DNA of 64,000 nt from Streptomyces aureus (GCF_000725495.1 NZ_KL647040.1:124001-188000); one strand, 5' to 3'. Counted from the first letter of the stretch, positions 34,302 through 43,061 are shown. A program made the numbers and translations. Notes: generated by a model not told the origin, from the letters alone.

Positions 34302-35795
34302 TCAGGTCGACTTCAGCGACACTCCGTCGATCACCCAGTACCAATTGTTGCCGCCGGTGTAGCGGAACCGTACGCGGGCGGTGGTGGCACCCGCCGGGAC
34401 CTGAAGGGTCAGGTTCTCCACGCGGGAGGAGGTGTCGGAGGTGTACGTCTTGACGGAGACCGGCGCGGCACCGTCGTAGGAGACGAGCACCTCGCCCTTC
34501 TGCGGGGACTCGTGCCGGTAGTACGTGGTGAACGTCAGGGTGGCGGCCGCACCCCCGGTGACCGGGTACGCGGGGCTGACGAGGGTGGAGTCGAAGGTGC
34601 CCGTGAACGCCCTGTCCTGCCACTCGTCGCCGTCCGCGACCGCGAACACGTTGCGGGCGCGGACGTTGCTCTCGCGGTTCTGGTCGGCCTGCGCTTTGGT
34701 CCAGAACTCGTCCGTGGTGAAGGACCAGCCGCGCCATTCGGTGACCCCGCCCGTGCCCATCGCCGAGTTGTCGACCGACCAGCCGCTCGGCGGGGTGTGC
34801 GTGAAGCCGATCACCGAGGCGCCGATCCCGGTCTCGTCGACGCGGGTGGCGAGCTGCGGGCGCAGCGTGTCGAAGTCGTCCGGGGCGGGCTGCTGCACGG
34901 GCCGTCCGTCGAGGCCCCAGGCCGGGTCGATCGCGATGCCCAGGTGCGCGAGCACGGAGGCGGCGATGTCCGGCATCTTGACGTCACGGCGCACCGAGCC
35001 GGCGGCCAGGGTGGGGCCGGTCGCGATCATGAAGGTCTGCCGTTCGGGCGTGCTGGAGCCGCCGTGGCCGCCCGCGTCGGTGTGCCCGTGGTCGGCGGTG
35101 ATCATGATCAGCCAGTCCTCGGAGGCGTAGGTCGAACGGGCCTTGACCGCGGCGACCATCTGACCGACCTGGGTGTCGACGCCGTGGATGGCGTCCAGGT
35201 ACTGGGTGCTGGCGGCGCCGTAGCTGTGGCCCGCGTGGTCGACGTTGTCGAGCTGTACGAACACCGCGTCGGGGTTGGCGTCGCGGAGCCGTGCGACGGC
35301 GCGCGAGGTGGTGCCGGTGTCGTACTCGGCACTCGGGGTGGACACGCGGGTGTCGACCTTGGAGGAGAAGACGGTGTCGGTCAGGGGCGCCCAGGAGGAG
35401 ACGGCGTATGTCGAGAGGGCGGGCTTGGCGGTCTCGATCCTGGTGAGGAAGTCGGGGTACTGGGCGAACCTCTGGCCGGTGAAGGCGTTGTCCTTGACGT
35501 TGTGCTTGTCGGGCCAGACGCCGGTGATGATCGTGGACCAGCCGGGGCCCGAGAGGGTGGGCGCGAACGGGTTGGCGTAGATGCTGCTCGGCGCGGTGAG
35601 GCCCGCGGCCATCAGAGCGTCGAGGTTGGGCGCGTCGGCGTCCTTGACGCGGTCCAGCAGGGTGCCGTCGAGGCCGATGACGAGGACCTTGGGGGTCTTG
35701 GCGGCGGCTCGGGCGACGGAGGCGAGGGGGCCGGCGGCGAGGGCGAGGCCGGCGGCGGAGGCGAGCAGGGAGCGACGGGACATGCGTGACGACAC
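34302..35795 (-). CDS. Tat-exported alkaline-phosphatase-superfamily phosphodiesterase
   Basis: A 497-residue exported hydrolase. The GTG at 35795 with GGAGG five bases upstream is chosen over an earlier codon. 'MSRRSLLASAAGLALAAG' is a twin-arginine signal ending near 'VARAAA'. Metal-site residues of type I phosphodiesterases are present: Asp in 'VLVIGLDGTLLD', the nucleophile region 'TLSGPGWSTIITG', 'VQLDNVDHAGHSYG' and 'ITADHGHTDAGGHGG'. The last ~140 residues form a separate beta-sandwich ending 'GGNNWYWVIDGVSL'. It lies downstream of the phosphonate importer and may release phosphonates or phosphate esters outside the cell. The superfamily also includes phosphonoacetate hydrolase. Confidence 0.88.
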   Translation of the reverse strand: MSSRMSRRSLLASAAGLALAAGPLASVARAAAKTPKVLVIGLDGTLLDRVKDADAPNLDALMAAGLTAPSSIYANPFAPTLSGPGWSTIITGVWPDKHNVKDNAFTGQRFAQYPDFLTRIETAKPALSTYAVSSWAPLTDTVFSSKVDTRVSTPSAEYDTGTTSRAVARLRDANPDAVFVQLDNVDHAGHSYGAASTQYLDAIHGVDTQVGQMVAAVKARSTYASEDWLIMITADHGHTDAGGHGGSSTPERQTFMIATGPTLAAGSVRRDVKMPDIAASVLAHLGIAIDPAWGLDGRPVQQPAPDDFDTLRPQLATRVDETGIGASVIGFTHTPPSGWSVDNSAMGTGGVTEWRGWSFTTDEFWTKAQADQNRESNVRARNVFAVADGDEWQDRAFTGTFDSTLVSPAYPVTGGAAATLTFTTYYRHESPQKGEVLVSYDGAAPVSVKTYTSDTSSRVENLTLQVPAGATTARVRFRYTGGNNWYWVIDGVSLKST

Positions 35796-35827
35796 GTGAT
35801 CCTCCGGAAGGGGGACGAGGGTGTGGA

Positions 35828-35923
35828 GCACGGATGGAGGGCGAGGGTGGTGCGATCGGGCATGGATGGAGGGCGAGCATGCTGCGGTCGGGCACGGATG
35901 GACGGCGAGGGTGGTGCGGTCGG
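35828..35923. repeat. Three tandem 32-bp repeats between phosphodiesterase and binding-protein genes
   Basis: Units 35828-35859, 35860-35891 and 35892-35923 are contiguous and near-identical, each beginning GCAYGGATGGA and ending TGCGRTCGG. Each unit contains ATGGA(G/C)GGCGAG. They lie in the 311-bp leader of the phosphodiesterase gene, where they might affect expression or message stability. There are no spacers, so this is not a CRISPR array. The remainder of the gap to 36106 shows no gene. Confidence 0.8.
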
Positions 35924-36106
35924 CCAGGCGAAGCCCCTGGTGGTTCGGTTCCAGGGGCCTCGCGCGGTCGAGTGAGGCGGATTCGGCCGACGGCCCATCG
36001 GCCGGGTGGCAAGGGTTCGGCCGGTAGCCCTGCCCCGCATGGCGAATCGGCCCAGGCGGTCGGCCGACAGCGGCTCGGTCGAGGGCGCTTCAGCGGGGCC
36101 AGCGGG

Positions 36107-37195
36107 TCAGCTGCCGGTCGCGGACTTCCAGTCCTCGACGTACGTGGTCAGGTTCTGGTCGATGTCGGACCAGTCCGGCTGGAAGACCTCCACGCCGTCC
36201 ATGAGCTTGGCCAGCGCGATGGCGTTCGCGTCGGTGGTCTTGACGTCCTTGCGTGCCGAGAAGCCCCCGCCGATCTCGCTGACCTGCCGCTGCGCCGCGG
36301 CGGACAGCATGAAGTCGAGGAGCTTCCTGCCGTTCTCCGAGTGCGGGGCCTTGGTGACGAGGCCCGCGGCGTACGGGAGCGCGAAGGTGGTCGGCTTCCC
36401 GGCGGCGTCGGCGGCCTTGTCCGTGGCCCGCGGGAACCAGATGCCGAGGTTCGGCATGTCCTTGGACTGCGCGTAGTTCATCTGGACGTCTCCGTTGGCG
36501 ACCAGCAGTTCGCCCTTGTCGACCTTGGGGGCGAGCTTGCCGGTGGACGCGGACGGCCCGACGTTGTTGGCCTGGAGCTTCTTCAGATAGGCGAGGCCCG
36601 CGTCCTTGCCGCCGAAGTCGTGGATCGCCTTGATGAGCACGGCGGTTCCGTCTCCGGCGACGCCCGGAGTGGAGTACTGGAGCTTGTTCTTGTACCGCCC
36701 GTCGAGCAGTTCGTCCCAGGTGGTGGGCGCCTGCTTCAGCTCCTTCTTGTTGTAGACGAACCCGAAGTAGTTGTTGACGACGGAGGTCCAGGTCGCGTCG
36801 GCGGCCTTGTCGGTGCCGTTCACCTGCTCGGAGCCCTTGGGAGCGTACTTCTGGAGCAGCCCCTTGCCGTCCGCCTGCTGGATGAACGGCGGAAGCGTGA
36901 CGAGCACATCGGCCTGCGGGTTGGTCTTCTCGCGGACGGCCCGCTGGACCATCTCGCCCGAACCTCCCTCGACGTACTCGACCTTGATCCCGGTCCGCTT
37001 CTGGAAGTCCTGGAAGACCTTGTCGTACCAGCCGTCCCCGTTCTCGCCCTTGAGGCCGTCCGCGCTGTAGACGGTGACGACCTTGGCGTCGGCGGCGGAG
37101 TCCCCGCCGCAGGCGGTGAGGGAGCCGGCGAGGGCGAGGGAGCCGATGACGGCGGCGATCGGGGTGAGGTGCCGGGCGTGCGTGTTCGCGGGCAT
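36107..37195 (-). CDS. 2-Aminoethylphosphonate-type ABC transporter substrate-binding lipoprotein
   Basis: A 362-residue exported lipoprotein. The ATG at 37195 has AAGGAG upstream. The signal ends in the lipobox 'SLTAC'. The mature protein starts 'VVTVYSADGLKGENGDGWYD' and continues 'FQKRTGIKVEYVEGGSGEMV', 'ADVLVTLPPFIQQADGKG' and 'YNKKELKQAPTTWDELLDG'. These are the landmarks of the iron/phosphonate binding-protein group annotated as PhnS. Three transporter genes, a PhnX-like hydrolase and a phosphonate-type oxidase lie upstream in the same operon, and together they favour 2-aminoethylphosphonate over ferric iron. Confidence 0.88.
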   Translation of the reverse strand: MPANTHARHLTPIAAVIGSLALAGSLTACGGDSAADAKVVTVYSADGLKGENGDGWYDKVFQDFQKRTGIKVEYVEGGSGEMVQRAVREKTNPQADVLVTLPPFIQQADGKGLLQKYAPKGSEQVNGTDKAADATWTSVVNNYFGFVYNKKELKQAPTTWDELLDGRYKNKLQYSTPGVAGDGTAVLIKAIHDFGGKDAGLAYLKKLQANNVGPSASTGKLAPKVDKGELLVANGDVQMNYAQSKDMPNLGIWFPRATDKAADAAGKPTTFALPYAAGLVTKAPHSENGRKLLDFMLSAAAQRQVSEIGGGFSARKDVKTTDANAIALAKLMDGVEVFQPDWSDIDQNLTTYVEDWKSATGS

Positions 37196-37257
37196 GGCGA
37201 GATGAACTCCTTGCGTTGTCAGTGCTTTTGACGGGTGGGACGGTCGGGCCGGGCGGA

Positions 37258-38055
37258 TCAGCGGTAGGAGGCCCTGGTGCGGATCCGGGAGACTGCGGTC
37301 AGCACGAGCACCGTCGCCGTCATGAGGACCACGGCGAGCGCGGACCCGGTGAACAGCGAGCCGCGGTCGGTGGCCGCGTAGATCTGGACGGGGAGCGGGG
37401 TCCAGTCGGGCGGGTAGAGCATCATGGTGGCGCTCAACTCGCCCATGGACAGGGCGAAGCAGAGCCCGGCGGCGGCGGTGAGCGAGGGCAGCAGGAGGGG
37501 CAGCCGCACCCGCCACAGCACGGTCGCGGGGCGGGCGCCGAGCGAGGCGGCGGCCTGTTCGTAGGCGGGGTCGAGACGGACGATCGCCGCCGACACCGAC
37601 TGGTGGGCGAACGCCGTGACGAGAACGGCGTGGGCGAGGAAGACGATCCACCGGGTGCCGTTGAGCAGCACGGGCGGCTGGGAGAACGCGACGAGGACCG
37701 CGAGCCCGACGACGACGGAGGGCACCGCGACCGGCAGCACGAACAGCGTGTCCAGCATGCGCCTGGCGCGCCGCCCCAGGGCGTGTCCGGCGAGCGCCGC
37801 CCAGGTGCCCACGAGAAGGGCGAGCAGACTCGCGGTGACGGCGGTGACCAGGCTGGTAGTGAGGGCGTGGAGCGATTCGCCCCGGGTGGCGGCCGCGTAG
37901 TGCCCGGTGGTGAATCCGGAGGGGAGAGCGCCCGACCAGTTGGTGGCGAAGGACGAGGCGAGGACGACGAGCAGCGGTAGCGCGAACAGGGGCAGGAAGA
38001 GGACGAGGAAGGCGGTCCAGACGGCCCACCTGGCCTTGCGGCTATGCACCAGCAC
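37258..38055 (-). CDS. Phosphonate ABC transporter permease (second subunit)
   Basis: A 265-residue inner-membrane permease with about six helices. The conserved cytoplasmic loop for the ATPase reads 'EQAAASLGARPATVLWRVRLPLLLPSL', quoted by its core 'AASLGARPATVLWRV' (EAAxxxG-type). It overlaps the upstream permease gene by 14 bp, which indicates translational coupling. It pairs with that subunit to form the import channel (PhnV-like). Its C-terminus is basic and cytosolic. Confidence 0.9.
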   Translation of the reverse strand: MLVHSRKARWAVWTAFLVLFLPLFALPLLVVLASSFATNWSGALPSGFTTGHYAAATRGESLHALTTSLVTAVTASLLALLVGTWAALAGHALGRRARRMLDTLFVLPVAVPSVVVGLAVLVAFSQPPVLLNGTRWIVFLAHAVLVTAFAHQSVSAAIVRLDPAYEQAAASLGARPATVLWRVRLPLLLPSLTAAAGLCFALSMGELSATMMLYPPDWTPLPVQIYAATDRGSLFTGSALAVVLMTATVLVLTAVSRIRTRASYR

Positions 38056-38983
38056 GGCGGCTCACCACCCGGTAGAGACCGTAGAGGCCCACGGAGATCA
38101 GGACGTTGACGACGGCGACGACACAGGCTCCGGGATAGTCCGACTCCAGGATCGCCTTGCTGTAGACGAGCATCGGCAGGGTCGTGACCCCTTTCGCCCC
38201 GGTGAACAGGACGATCCCGAACTCGTTCAGGCAGAGCACGAGGACCAGGCTGCCGCCGGCGGCGAGCGCGGGCAGTGACTCGGGCAGGATCACCTGCCGC
38301 ACGATCCGCGCGGGCCGCGCCCCGAGCGAGGAGGCCACCTCGAGCTGACGGGTGTCGATCCCCGAGAAGGCGGCGAGCAGGGGCCGCATCACGAACGGGG
38401 TGAAGTAGGTGACCTCGGCGAGCAGCACCCCCCACGGTGTCGTCAGGAACCGGAAGGGGCCCTCGGCGGCCCCGGTGGCGCCCGTCCAGAGTCCGTTGGC
38501 GATGCCGACGGTGCCGTACAGGAACAGCAGGGCGAGCGTGATCAGGAAGGACGGGAAGGAGAGGAACACGTCGATGAACCGGGCGACCGCCTTGGCTCCG
38601 GGGAACGGTATGAAGGCGATGACCAGGGCGAGCGCGAACCCGAGGACCAGACAGCCGGCGGTGGAGCCCACCGCCAGCCACACGGAGGTGCCGAGAGCGT
38701 CCCGGAACGCGGGGGAGGCGAACACGTGCGCGTACGCCTCCACGGAGGTGCCGCCGGTGTCGGGCCGGAACGACTGCCGCACGACGAGGGCGAGCGGGTA
38801 GAGGAAGACCAGGCCGAGGACGGCCACGGGAGGCAGGGCCCAGAGGGGCGCGGTGGAGCGAGGACGGGCGCCCCGGCTCACCGAAGTCCCTGCCGCGCGA
38901 ACCGGCTCGGCAACTCGACGAAGGATGGTCGCGGTCGAGGACGCCGGGGCGTCGGTGAACGCGGGCCCGCGTGGCTCACCCAT
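38042..38983 (-). CDS. Phosphonate ABC transporter permease (first subunit)
   Basis: A 313-residue permease with about six helices after a 45-residue cytosolic N-terminus. The ATPase-contact loop is 'LEVASSLGARPARIVRQVIL'. Other landmarks are 'FLYPLALVVRQSF' and 'FLSFPSFLITLALLFLYG'. It overlaps the ATPase gene upstream by 8 bp and the second permease downstream by 14 bp. This is PhnU-like by context. The N-terminal region is unusually long and Arg/Ser-rich. Confidence 0.9.
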   Translation of the reverse strand: MGEPRGPAFTDAPASSTATILRRVAEPVRAAGTSVSRGARPRSTAPLWALPPVAVLGLVFLYPLALVVRQSFRPDTGGTSVEAYAHVFASPAFRDALGTSVWLAVGSTAGCLVLGFALALVIAFIPFPGAKAVARFIDVFLSFPSFLITLALLFLYGTVGIANGLWTGATGAAEGPFRFLTTPWGVLLAEVTYFTPFVMRPLLAAFSGIDTRQLEVASSLGARPARIVRQVILPESLPALAAGGSLVLVLCLNEFGIVLFTGAKGVTTLPMLVYSKAILESDYPGACVVAVVNVLISVGLYGLYRVVSRRAGA

Positions 38984-40028
38984 CGGTCACCCCCGCGGCC
39001 AGCAGCACGGCGTCCTCGGGAGCGAAGTGCAGGTCCACCGCGTCCCCCGGAGCCGGCGGGGTGCGCAGTTCGCGGAGGTCGGCCAGCATGCGGTGGCCCG
39101 CCACGTCGACGTACAGCCGATGGGTGGCGCCCCGCCACTGCACCTCGCTGACCACGCCGGTGATCTGGTTGGGCCCGGAGCCGAGGCCGACCAGGTGGGG
39201 TCTGACGCACAGGGTGGCCGAGGCGCCGGACGCGGCGCGCGCGGTGTCCACCGTGAGCTCATTGCCAGCGAGCGACACCGTGCCCGAACCCACCGTCACC
39301 GGCAGCAGGTTGGCGTTGCCCACGAAGGACGCGGTGAACTCGTAGCGCGGCGCCCGGTACAGCTCCTGCGGGGTGCCGACCTCGCGCAGCCGCGCCCTGT
39401 CCATCACGGCGATCCGGTCGGCCAGTGTCAGCGCCTCGACCTGGTCGTGGGTGACGTAGAGGATCGACATGTCCGGCAACTCGCGGTGCAGCCGCGCGAG
39501 TTCGGCGAGCATGTCGGAGCGGAGCCGGGCGTCCAGCGCGGACAGCGGCTCGTCGAGCAGCACCACGCCCGGCCGGATGGCGAGCGCCCGCGCGATGGCG
39601 ACGCGCTGCTGCTGTCCGCCGGACAGCTCGCGCGGGTGGCGCCGGGCGTACGCGGCCATCCCGGTCATCTCCAGCGTCTCGGTTACTCGTCGGCGGATTT
39701 CCCCCTTCGCGGCCCCGCGCGCCCTGAGACCGAAGGCGACGTTGTCCTCGACCCGCATGTGCGGGAAGAGCGCGTACTGCTGCACGACCATGCCGATCCC
39801 GCGCCGGTACGGCGGCAGGTCGGTCACGTCACGGTCCCCGATGAACACCCGCCCGGCCGCGGGCCGCACGAACCCGGCGACGGCCCGCAGCGCGGTGGTC
39901 TTCCCCGAGCCCGACGGCCCCAACAGGGCCATCACCTCGCCCGGTTCGACGGTCAGGTCGAGGGAGTCGAGGACCGTGGTGCCGTCGTAGGCGACGGACA
40001 CCCGGTCGAAGCGGATGCCGCTGCTCAT
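38976..40028 (-). CDS. Phosphonate ABC transporter ATP-binding protein
   Basis: 350 residues from the ATG at 40028. An earlier open frame belongs to the upstream gene. Walker A is 'LLGPSGSGKTTALRAVAG', the Q-loop is 'VVQQYALFPHM', the signature is 'LSGGQQQRVAIARAL', Walker B is 'GVVLLDEPLSALD' and the switch is 'LYVTHDQ'. The C-terminal TOBE/OB-type regulatory domain from about 245 includes 'FVGNANLLPV' and 'VRPHLVGLG'. It belongs to the spermidine/iron/phosphonate (PhnT-like) group. It overlaps the preceding hydrolase gene by 4 bp (ATGA). Confidence 0.93.
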   Translation of the reverse strand: MSSGIRFDRVSVAYDGTTVLDSLDLTVEPGEVMALLGPSGSGKTTALRAVAGFVRPAAGRVFIGDRDVTDLPPYRRGIGMVVQQYALFPHMRVEDNVAFGLRARGAAKGEIRRRVTETLEMTGMAAYARRHPRELSGGQQQRVAIARALAIRPGVVLLDEPLSALDARLRSDMLAELARLHRELPDMSILYVTHDQVEALTLADRIAVMDRARLREVGTPQELYRAPRYEFTASFVGNANLLPVTVGSGTVSLAGNELTVDTARAASGASATLCVRPHLVGLGSGPNQITGVVSEVQWRGATHRLYVDVAGHRMLADLRELRTPPAPGDAVDLHFAPEDAVLLAAGVTDG

Positions 40029-40747
40029 CGCGCCGCCCCGGCGGCCACATCGGCCAGCAGCGTGGGCAGTTCGGCGACCGAACCGAGCACGTACCCGGCC
40101 CCGGCCGCACGCAGCGCCTCCGCCCGGTGCGCCCCGGTGAGCACACCGGCCACGACACCCGCCCCGGCGCGTACACCGCTGAGCATGTCGTACGAGGTGT
40201 CGCCGACGACGGCGATCTGCCGCACCCCCTCCGCCGCCCCGGTGCGCAGGAACGCCTCCAATACCATGTCGGGGTACGGGCGTCCGCGGCCTCCGGCGTC
40301 CGCGGGGCACAGCGTGAGCGGCACCAGGTCCCGCCAGCCGAGGGCGCCGAGGATCGCGTCCTGCGTGACGCGAGCGAACCCGGTCGTCAGCACGACGGTG
40401 CGCCCGCCGCCCTGGAGTTCCTCGATCGCCTCACGGGCCCCCGGAACCGGCGCGATGTGCCCGTCGTCGACGAGTTCCCCGTACGCCTTCTCGAAGGCGC
40501 TGTTGGCGCGCCGTGCGAGCGCCTCGTCGCCGAACAGGTGCCGGAAGACGGAGATCTTGGACTCGCCCATGGTGGCCCGGACGTGGTCGAGCTTCGCCGC
40601 GTGGTCGGCCGAACCGGGCTCGACGCCCAGCTCCGCCGCGGCCACGGCGAAAGCCCGCTCCACGAGGCCGCCGTCGGCGACGGTGGTGCCCGCCATGTCG
40701 AGCACCACGAGTCGCGGGTCGTGTATGTCGTTCAACTCGGTCACCAT
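40025..40747 (-). CDS. PhnX-like phosphonatase (HAD superfamily)
   Basis: A 240-residue HAD hydrolase of the phosphonatase-like group. Motif I 'LVVLDMAGTTVADGG' carries nucleophile D17. The AGTxVD-type sequence is typical of phosphonoacetaldehyde hydrolases rather than sugar phosphatases. 'ATMGESKISVFRHLFGD' keeps a lysine (K64) where PhnX uses a Schiff-base Lys, and motifs III/IV are 'GRPYPDMVL' and 'VVGDTSYDMLSG'. Expected activity is cleavage of the C-P bond of phosphonoacetaldehyde to acetaldehyde and phosphate. The ATG at 40747 overlaps the FAD oxidoreductase stop. Confidence 0.87.
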   Translation of the reverse strand: MVTELNDIHDPRLVVLDMAGTTVADGGLVERAFAVAAAELGVEPGSADHAAKLDHVRATMGESKISVFRHLFGDEALARRANSAFEKAYGELVDDGHIAPVPGAREAIEELQGGGRTVVLTTGFARVTQDAILGALGWRDLVPLTLCPADAGGRGRPYPDMVLEAFLRTGAAEGVRQIAVVGDTSYDMLSGVRAGAGVVAGVLTGAHRAEALRAAGAGYVLGSVAELPTLLADVAAGAAR

Positions 40748-41865
40748 CCCAGCTCGTCGGCGGTGGTCTCGGCGATCGCGGGTGAGCACGTCATGCCGCG
40801 GCCGCCTGGCCCGGTGACCAGCCACACCCGGTCACGGACCTGTTGGCGGTGCACGACCCGGGTCGGGTCGGTGCACTGGGCGTACACCCCGGCCCAGCGG
40901 CGCCGGATCCTCGGCAGCGGGCGGCCGAGGAAGGATTCGACGACCTCGGCGAGGTGGTCGTAAGGGTCTTCGAGGGTGTCGAAGGCGAAGGGGTGCTCGT
41001 ACTCGTGGGTGTCGCCGATGGTCAGCCCGCCGTCCGCGCGCTGCACCATGAGCAGCTGCATCCGATGCTCGGCGGCGGTCGGCGCCTGGGGCTGAGCGGC
41101 GTCGAGCTCGTCGAGCGCCGGGCTCCGGTACGCGGGGTAGTAGCGGAAGCTGTCCGCATCGGCGACCGACGTGGTGAGCGGCTCGCCCAGGGGGTCGGTC
41201 TGCATCATCTGCAGTCGTACGCGCCGCACGGGCAGGTCGGGGCCCGCCAGTTCGCGTACGAGGCCACCGAGCCAGGCCCCCGTGCACAGCACGACGGCGT
41301 CGCCGGTGTGGACGTCCCCGTGGTCGTCGCGCACGGCGTTCTCACCGACCACCTCGCGGACCTCGCGGCCCGGCAGGAAGGAGTAGTTCGGTGACCTCAG
41401 CAGCGCTTCCCGCAGGGCCAGTTGGGCGGTACGCGGCTCGACGGCCGCGTCCCGCTCGCAGTACAGCGCCGCCTCGAAGGCGCCGCGCAGCGCGGGGTTG
41501 ACCGCACGCGCCTCGTCCGCGGTGAGCAGCTTGTAACCCCGGTCCGCAGCGTCCTCGCGGGCCAGGGCGGCCTCGGCGACGGCGCGTTCGCGCGGGTTGC
41601 GTACAGGGGTCAGCGACCCGCACGCCCGGAAGCCGAGGCCGGGGACGCGCGCCCCGATCTCCTCCCACAACTCCCTTGCCCTGAGGGCGGTTTCGAGCTC
41701 CTCTCCTCCGGCGCGACCACTGACCCAGATCTGTCCGAAGTTGCGCAGCGAGGCCCCCCGGGCCTCCGCCTCACGCTCGATCTGGACGACCTCGTGGCCG
41801 CGCTCAACCGCATGCCAGGCGTGCAGGGTTCCCACCACGCCGGCTCCGACGACTATCACTCTCAC
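40741..41865 (-). CDS. FAD-dependent oxidoreductase of phosphonate clusters (TIGR03364-like)
   Basis: 374 residues from the GTG at 41865, with AGGAGC ten bases upstream. 'VIVVGAGVVGTLHAWHAVERGHEV' (core GAGVVG) binds FAD. 'GASLRNFGQIWVSGR' follows, and the C-terminus has 'RRWAGVYAQCTD' and 'VTGPGGRGMTCSPAIAE'. It is a DAO-fold amine oxidase. Members of this group sit in phosphonate operons, and some are reported to oxidise 2-aminoethylphosphonate or its N-methyl form to phosphonoacetaldehyde. No PhnW transaminase is seen here, so this enzyme probably supplies the substrate for the PhnX-like hydrolase next to it. Confidence 0.88.
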   Translation of the reverse strand: MRVIVVGAGVVGTLHAWHAVERGHEVVQIEREAEARGASLRNFGQIWVSGRAGGEELETALRARELWEEIGARVPGLGFRACGSLTPVRNPRERAVAEAALAREDAADRGYKLLTADEARAVNPALRGAFEAALYCERDAAVEPRTAQLALREALLRSPNYSFLPGREVREVVGENAVRDDHGDVHTGDAVVLCTGAWLGGLVRELAGPDLPVRRVRLQMMQTDPLGEPLTTSVADADSFRYYPAYRSPALDELDAAQPQAPTAAEHRMQLLMVQRADGGLTIGDTHEYEHPFAFDTLEDPYDHLAEVVESFLGRPLPRIRRRWAGVYAQCTDPTRVVHRQQVRDRVWLVTGPGGRGMTCSPAIAETTADELGW

Positions 41866-41941
41866 AACGGCAACGCTCCTTGGGACGGGGGAATCGGGAG
41901 GGTCCGGTCGGCAACCGGATGATGAACTGCCTATCACGTTT

Positions 41942-41952
41942 GGGCTAGACCC
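41942..41952. promoter_or_regulatory. Candidate GntR/UTRA operator of the phosphonate operon
   Basis: GGGCTAGACCC is a near-perfect 11-bp dyad located 77 bp upstream of the oxidoreductase start and beyond the GntR terminator. It resembles the short GGTCTAGACC-like boxes bound by UTRA-GntR regulators. The following TTATCTGTACGTTA is AT-rich, consistent with a promoter nearby. Confidence 0.4.
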
Positions 41953-41969
41953 GTTATCTGTACGTTACG

Positions 41970-41995
41970 AAAAGAGGCGGGCCGGAGCCCGCCTC
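41970..41995 (-). terminator. Intrinsic terminator of the GntR gene
   Basis: On the minus strand a perfect 9-bp stem (arms 41987-41995 and 41974-41982, four-base loop) is followed by TTTT at 41973-41970. It is one of the few hairpins in the window with a T-run. It separates the regulator transcript from the downstream operon. Confidence 0.8.
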
Positions 41996-42111
41996 AAGTG
42001 GTTTGACCGGCCGGGGCAAGCCGGGGCGCACGTCCGTGGCGGGTGCCCCTCGCCGGGGCCGGTCGCCGAGCTGAGCGGTGCGGATCAGCCGCCCTGGCGC
42101 ATGGTGACCAT

Positions 42112-42903
42112 TCAGCCGCCGAGGTGCGCGGTGAAGGAGAACCGATCTCCCCGGTAAAGCGTCCGCACCCGCTCCAACGGCAGACCCTCGGTGTCCCGCG
42201 AGATCCGGTGGATCAGCAGCATCGGCAGGGCCGGTGGCGTCCCGATCAGCAGCGCCTCGCGCGGGGTGGCCAGCACGGTCTCGATCCGCTCATCGGCGTC
42301 ACCGAATGCGACACCGAGCCGGTCGTTCAGGTACGCGTAGAACGACGAGTCGGGGTCGAAGTCGCGGTCGAGGTCCGGGACCCGGCCCGCCGCGACATAG
42401 GTACTCTCCAGGCCGACCCGTTCATCGTCCGCGAGCAGCACGCGCTCCATGTGCCAGACGGGCTCCCCGCGTCGGAGTCCCGCCTCGGCGGCCAGCGGTT
42501 CGGGACAGGGGAAGCGGTCGAGGGAGACGAGCGTACGTCCGGGGGTGCGCCCCTGTCTCCGGACGCCCTCGGTGTAGCTCGCCAGCGAGAGCGGCTGCTC
42601 CAGCTTGGGGCCGGCCACCACCGTGCCACGGCCCTGCCGGCGCAGCTTCCCTTCGAGCAGCAGCTCGCGGAGGGCCTGGCGTACCGTCTCCCGGGCGACC
42701 TCGTACTTCTCGGAGAGGTCGCGCTCGGTGGGCAGGAGCCCCCCTTCGCCCAGCTCCTCGACGAGCCGGGCGATGTGCGCCTTGACCGCGTAGTACTTGG
42801 GGATGCGGCCGTGCTCCGGAATACCGGAGCGGACGGGGGCGCCGGGGTCCTGATCGTTCGGATAGTCCACGGAAACGATCGTCGCAGACGGCGCTTGCGA
42901 CAC
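42112..42903 (-). CDS. GntR-family regulator with UTRA domain (HutC/PhnF group)
   Basis: A 263-residue regulator. The winged helix spans about 35-100 ('LLPTERDLSEKYEVARETVRQALRELLLEG', core 'VARETVRQALREL'). The UTRA ligand-binding domain from about 115 includes 'WHMERVLLADDERVGLESTYV' and ends 'TLYRGDRFSFTAHL'. The GTG at 42903 is used. Another GTG eleven codons in is possible. Its place just upstream of the phosphonate genes, with a terminator between, points to local control of them. The effector is probably the imported phosphonate. Confidence 0.9.
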   Translation of the reverse strand: MSQAPSATIVSVDYPNDQDPGAPVRSGIPEHGRIPKYYAVKAHIARLVEELGEGGLLPTERDLSEKYEVARETVRQALRELLLEGKLRRQGRGTVVAGPKLEQPLSLASYTEGVRRQGRTPGRTLVSLDRFPCPEPLAAEAGLRRGEPVWHMERVLLADDERVGLESTYVAAGRVPDLDRDFDPDSSFYAYLNDRLGVAFGDADERIETVLATPREALLIGTPPALPMLLIHRISRDTEGLPLERVRTLYRGDRFSFTAHLGG

Positions 42904-43061
42904 CGCCTCCAGGTGTCGGCGCCGGATGCGGGCATCCCGGGCTCACCCGTGGGACCGTTGACACATGGGCGCGGTCCGCCGACATCCCCCGAGCGGCGGG
43001 CCGCACCTGCTTGCTGCGGGCTGCGCCCGGGGGTGCCCCCGGGCGAAGGGAGGGGTGCCGT

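Noticed and set aside
35828..35923. CRISPR array
   Set aside because: Three 32-bp units are directly adjacent, without spacers and without cas genes.
36107..40028. Ferric-iron ABC importer
   Set aside because: The binding protein and ATPase could fit that group, but the linked PhnX-like hydrolase, FAD oxidase and UTRA regulator favour phosphonate uptake.
38853..40817. A 654-residue plus-strand frame opposite the phosphonate transporter genes
   Set aside because: It is antisense to two well-supported genes and has no recognisable domain.
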